Program-made: the position numbers and the translations under genes
Assembly: GCA_964344145.1 (NCBI GenBank)
Contig: CAYFME010000011.1
Coordinates: 1-44,329, forward strand
Source: JABJOE01 sp964344145
GTDB taxonomy: Bacteria > Patescibacteriota > Patescibacteriia > UBA9934
Direction of reading: 5' to 3'
DNA: 44,329 nucleotides
Notes under the pieces: generated by a model
Database searches by the model: none
Told to the model about the DNA's origin: nothing
What the model saw: only the letters and a program-made list of their open reading frames with translations
Shown: positions 41,702 through 44,329 of the stretch, in pieces
Numbering within the stretch: position 1 is the stretch's first letter
Layout: the number at the start of each line of letters is the position of its first letter

Positions 41702-42988
41702 ATGACTCACAAACTTGAAATCGAAGGAAAGAAAGCAACCTTTACCATCACCGTTTCAGTTCCCGAGATCGAAGAGGCAATGAAGCACACAGCCAAACAC
41801 ATGGCAGAGCACTCAAAGATCGACGGCTTCCGCCCGGGCAAAGCGACGTATGAGGCAGTGAAGCAGCGCGTTGGTGAGATGAAGCTTCTGGAAGAGTCTG
41901 CCGAGGAGCTGATTCGCAACGCCTTTGTGAAGGCGGCACTCGAGGAAGACCTCGAGACTGTCGGACAGCCGTACTTCAACATGCTCACCATGGTACCGGG
42001 TAACGATATGGTCTTCACGGCCGAGGTGGCACTGATGCCAAAAATCACCAAGCTTGCGGACTACAACAAGCTTTCCGTCAAAGCGAGCGACACGGAGCCG
42101 TCCAAAGAGCTCATGGATCAGGCTCGCCAGGACCTTGCCCGCATGCAAACAAAAGAAATTCGCCGCGGATCTGGATCTGAGCTTAAAAAAGGTGACAAGG
42201 CGGTTCTTAACCTCACCATGAAGCGCGAAGGTGTCGTCCTTGAAGGTGGGGAAGGACGTGATCACGGCGTCTACACAGGCGAAGGTCATTACATCAAGGG
42301 TCTCATTGAGAAAATCCTTGGCATGAAAGAAGGTGAGAAGCGCGAGTTTACGCTCGACTTCCCTGAAGATCACTATCAAAAGCATCTCGCCGGTCAGCCC
42401 GTGGACTTTGAGATTGAGATGAAAGAGATTTTTGAACTTCAGGCGCCAAAGATTGACGACGAGTTTGCTAAAACCGTCGGATGCAAGGACGTGGCAGACC
42501 TTGAGGACAAGCTGCGAGAGAATCTCAAGAAGGAAAACGAGGCCGAGGAGGCGCGACGGCAAGAGCAAGAGCTCTTGAAGCTCCTGGCATCCAAATCCAA
42601 GTTTGAAGAGATCCCTGATCTGCTCGTGAACCAAGAGATCATGCAGATGATCGAAGAGCTTAAGCAGGGCATCGCTCGCCGCGGCATGGACTTTGACGAA
42701 TATCTCAAATCCATCGACAAGACCATTGCTCAGATGAAGATCGACTTGGCTGCCGACGCTCTGATGCGCGTACAAATCGCTCTGATTCTCTCTGACGTCG
42801 CCAAGCAAGAGGACGTGAGGGTTGAAGAGAAGGAGCTCGACGACGAGCTCGACCGTGTGGCAGAGCAGTACGGCGACAACGAGGACGCGAAGAAGCAGAT
42901 CTACTCCCCACGCTACCGCGAATACGTCCACAATTCACTCACCAACCGCAAGGTCATTGACCTGCTCAAAGAAAAGATGGTTAAATAA
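41702..42988 (+). CDS. tig: Trigger factor
   Basis: 428 aa. The N-terminal ribosome-binding domain carries the signature KIDGFRPGKATYEAVKQRVG (about 38-57). The FKBP-type PPIase domain is about 150-245 (KKGDKAVLNLTMKREGVVLE, GHYIKGLIEKILGMKEGEKR). The C-terminal helical arms chaperone nascent chains (KIDDEFAKTVGCKDVADLED, EIPDLLVNQEIMQMIEELKQ). Usual length and complete. No SD; leader about 20 nt. It lies downstream of two foreign-looking cassettes but keeps its own promoter. Confidence 0.96.
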   Translation: MTHKLEIEGKKATFTITVSVPEIEEAMKHTAKHMAEHSKIDGFRPGKATYEAVKQRVGEMKLLEESAEELIRNAFVKAALEEDLETVGQPYFNMLTMVPGNDMVFTAEVALMPKITKLADYNKLSVKASDTEPSKELMDQARQDLARMQTKEIRRGSGSELKKGDKAVLNLTMKREGVVLEGGEGRDHGVYTGEGHYIKGLIEKILGMKEGEKREFTLDFPEDHYQKHLAGQPVDFEIEMKEIFELQAPKIDDEFAKTVGCKDVADLEDKLRENLKKENEAEEARRQEQELLKLLASKSKFEEIPDLLVNQEIMQMIEELKQGIARRGMDFDEYLKSIDKTIAQMKIDLAADALMRVQIALILSDVAKQEDVRVEEKELDDELDRVAEQYGDNEDAKKQIYSPRYREYVHNSLTNRKVIDLLKEKMVK

Positions 42989-42994
42989 AAAGGC

Positions 42995-43018
42995 CAGGGG
43001 GAAACCCCTGTCTTTTTT
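42995..43018 (+). terminator. tig terminator abutting the pyk-like start codon
   Basis: CAGGGG-GAAA-CCCCTG then TCTTTTTT. The next three bases are the ATG of the following gene. Confidence 0.85.
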
Positions 43019-44032
43019 ATGGACGTCATTGCTACCATTTGGAAACAACCCTATTACACGGATCGAAACGCCGCCATGATTGAGGCTGGCGTCGATGCCT
43101 TTCGTATTAAATGCTCCCACGGCGACGCGCAGGAAATCGGATCAGCCCTGCTGGCCGCGCGCCAACAGATCGATACTTGTGGCAAGCCAGTTAAATTGCT
43201 TGCTGATCTTCCTGAGGCAAAGCTACGCCTTGGTGAGTTCCCGCAAATGCGCATCGAGGTTGAAAAAAGCGTGGAGTTCCGTTTTCTGCATGGCCCGGAG
43301 TCATCAGATCCACACGCCTACATCCCATTTAAGACTCCCGAGCTCGCCAACCACATGCGCGTTGGAGGCTCTTTCTATATTGGCGACGGCCATCTTGAGC
43401 TTGAGGTCACCGCCATCCATAGTCCAAACGAATTTGTCGCCCGCACGCTCTCCCATGGCATTCTCACACAACGCACGTCCGTGACCATCCCACATCTGAT
43501 GGATCAGCTCGACCACGTTGTCCCCGAAATTGATCAGATCATCGCCGAGCTCCCAAAGAGCCGACCGGACATGGTGTCATTCTCGTTTGTTCGCGATCAG
43601 GCAATGCTCCACACACTGATGGACAAGCTCCTTGCCGTCACAACGCCAACATGGAGACCGATGGTGATCGCCAAAATCGAGTCTGCCGAAGGCGTGCGCA
43701 ACATCGACGAAATCCTTGAGGTCTGCCACGGCATTATGGTGGCCCGAGGAGACCTGGCGCTGAACGTTCCGTTTGAAAAACTCGGCCTCATCCAAAAACG
43801 ACTTGTCGCAAAAGCTCGACAGGCCGGAAAGTACGTCATCGTGGCCACTGGAGCCCTTGAATCCCTCATGCACACGTCGCTCCCATCGCGCGCGGACATC
43901 TTGGACGTCACCAACAGCTGCCTTGATGGTGCCTCGGCGATCATGTTGTGTCCTGAGACGGCTCACAGCGAGCATCCAGAGCGCGCCGTGGGCGTGGCGC
44001 ACAAAATCATCGCTGCCGTAGAAGGCTGGTAG
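43019..44032 (+). CDS. Pyruvate kinase-like protein, short form
   Basis: 337 aa, compared with about 470 for a typical pyruvate kinase. Family motifs are clear in the barrel: DMVSFSFVRDQAML, VIAKIESAEGVRNIDEILEV (the active-site Lys region), GIMVARGDLALNVPFEKLGL, KYVIVATGALESLMHTSLPS and DGASAIMLCPETAHSEHPER. The N-terminus is divergent (MDVIATIWKQPYYTDRNAAM instead of TKIVATLGP), the central B domain is short, and the C-terminal allosteric domain is missing because the frame ends right after the barrel (IIAAVEGW). It may convert PEP to pyruvate without allosteric control, or have another role. Its ATG touches the U-tract of the tig terminator. Confidence 0.8.
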   Translation: MDVIATIWKQPYYTDRNAAMIEAGVDAFRIKCSHGDAQEIGSALLAARQQIDTCGKPVKLLADLPEAKLRLGEFPQMRIEVEKSVEFRFLHGPESSDPHAYIPFKTPELANHMRVGGSFYIGDGHLELEVTAIHSPNEFVARTLSHGILTQRTSVTIPHLMDQLDHVVPEIDQIIAELPKSRPDMVSFSFVRDQAMLHTLMDKLLAVTTPTWRPMVIAKIESAEGVRNIDEILEVCHGIMVARGDLALNVPFEKLGLIQKRLVAKARQAGKYVIVATGALESLMHTSLPSRADILDVTNSCLDGASAIMLCPETAHSEHPERAVGVAHKIIAAVEGW

Positions 44033-44048
44033 GGTATACTAGTCTCGT

Positions 44049-44329
44049 ATGGCAAACACAAAAGAGATGGCTGAGCACATCGCTCGCCTCGCTGGCGCGG
44101 AACTCATGAAAAAAGCCGCGGGCCTTACAGCCGGCGATGTTTCGTTCAAAAAACATGGTGAGACGGTCACCAGAATCGATCGCGAGATCAACACGTTTAT
44201 CATCAACGAACTTGAAGCGCACTTCCCAGAACACGACATTGTCACCGAGGAAGCGGATGTTATCGACGGGAATGGCGAGCACAAGCGATGGTTTGTGGAT
44301 CCGATTGATGGCACCAACAACTTTGTCCG
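44049..44329 (+). CDS. Inositol monophosphatase family protein (3' end outside window)
   Basis: 93 residues visible from ATG 44049. IMPase motifs: VSFKKHGETVTRIDREINTF, then HDIVTEEADVI (metal-binding Glu) and WFVDPIDGTNNFV (metal-binding Asp residues of the DPIDGT motif). The family dephosphorylates inositol phosphate, fructose-1,6-bisphosphate or related substrates. A -10 TATACT lies at about 44035-44040, 8 bp before the ATG, so the message is probably leaderless. The C-terminal half lies beyond the window. Confidence 0.88.
   Translation, partial: MANTKEMAEHIARLAGAELMKKAAGLTAGDVSFKKHGETVTRIDREINTFIINELEAHFPEHDIVTEEADVIDGNGEHKRWFVDPIDGTNNFV

Overview
The window looks like chromosome of a Candidate Phyla Radiation (Patescibacteria) bacterium with moderate GC and the standard code (TGA is used as a stop, for example by pnp). 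Evidence: compact housekeeping genes, a very large secreted protein of the 'SYQGRVLN' type common in CPR genomes, a membrane pyrophosphatase, a short divergent pyruvate kinase, and native genes that mostly lack Shine-Dalgarno (SD) sequences, several having a -10 box so close to the start codon that the mRNA must be leaderless. An Uhrbacteria/Magasanikbacteria-like lineage is a guess only.

Layout. 1-11300: a minus-strand cell-surface operon (O-antigen-ligase/TPR protein, 1582-aa and 878-aa surface proteins, two smaller secreted proteins) from one strong, nearly leaderless promoter. 11300-16130: Nudix hydrolase, a hairpin element beside tRNA-Arg(CCU), rmuC, rpsT, a DM13 protein, holA and rnhB. 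17300-24900: an unknown protein, polA, a Xer-type recombinase, an MFS permease, tRNA-Arg(UCU), tRNA-His and an HNH protein. 25600-29820: xthA, rpsO, a NYN protein and pnp. 30350-32420: two structured non-coding RNA loci flanking an anchored protein. 32490-40480: DksA/TraR-like protein, lspA, comM, a small basic protein, a VOC protein, a LysM/M23 peptidase, the proton-pumping pyrophosphatase hppA and a coiled-coil protein. 41650-end: tig, pyk-like and an inositol-monophosphatase family gene cut by the window end.

The most unusual feature is seven isolated GC-rich genes (16197-17249, 20941-21852, 25033-25536, 29931-30290, 37247-37879, 40646-41125, 41278-41574) scattered between these native genes. 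Each is a complete single-gene cassette: a TTGACR-like -35, a 16-17 bp spacer, a -10, an SD sequence, one ORF and a strong GC-rich terminator hairpin. All seven are co-directional with the native transcription unit just downstream, and four run straight from their terminator through GCAT into the next TTGACA/G box. None interrupts a gene. Six encode proteins I cannot place; one is a 2-oxoglutarate/Fe(II)-oxygenase-like enzyme. They look like serially acquired foreign genes inserted at promoter boundaries, and they are the best candidate here for an undescribed system.

Other leads are a perfect 11-bp inverted repeat shared by the rmuC and xer promoters, two DnaA-box clusters, an SD-hairpin-start arrangement at 40477-40509, and the two ncRNA loci.
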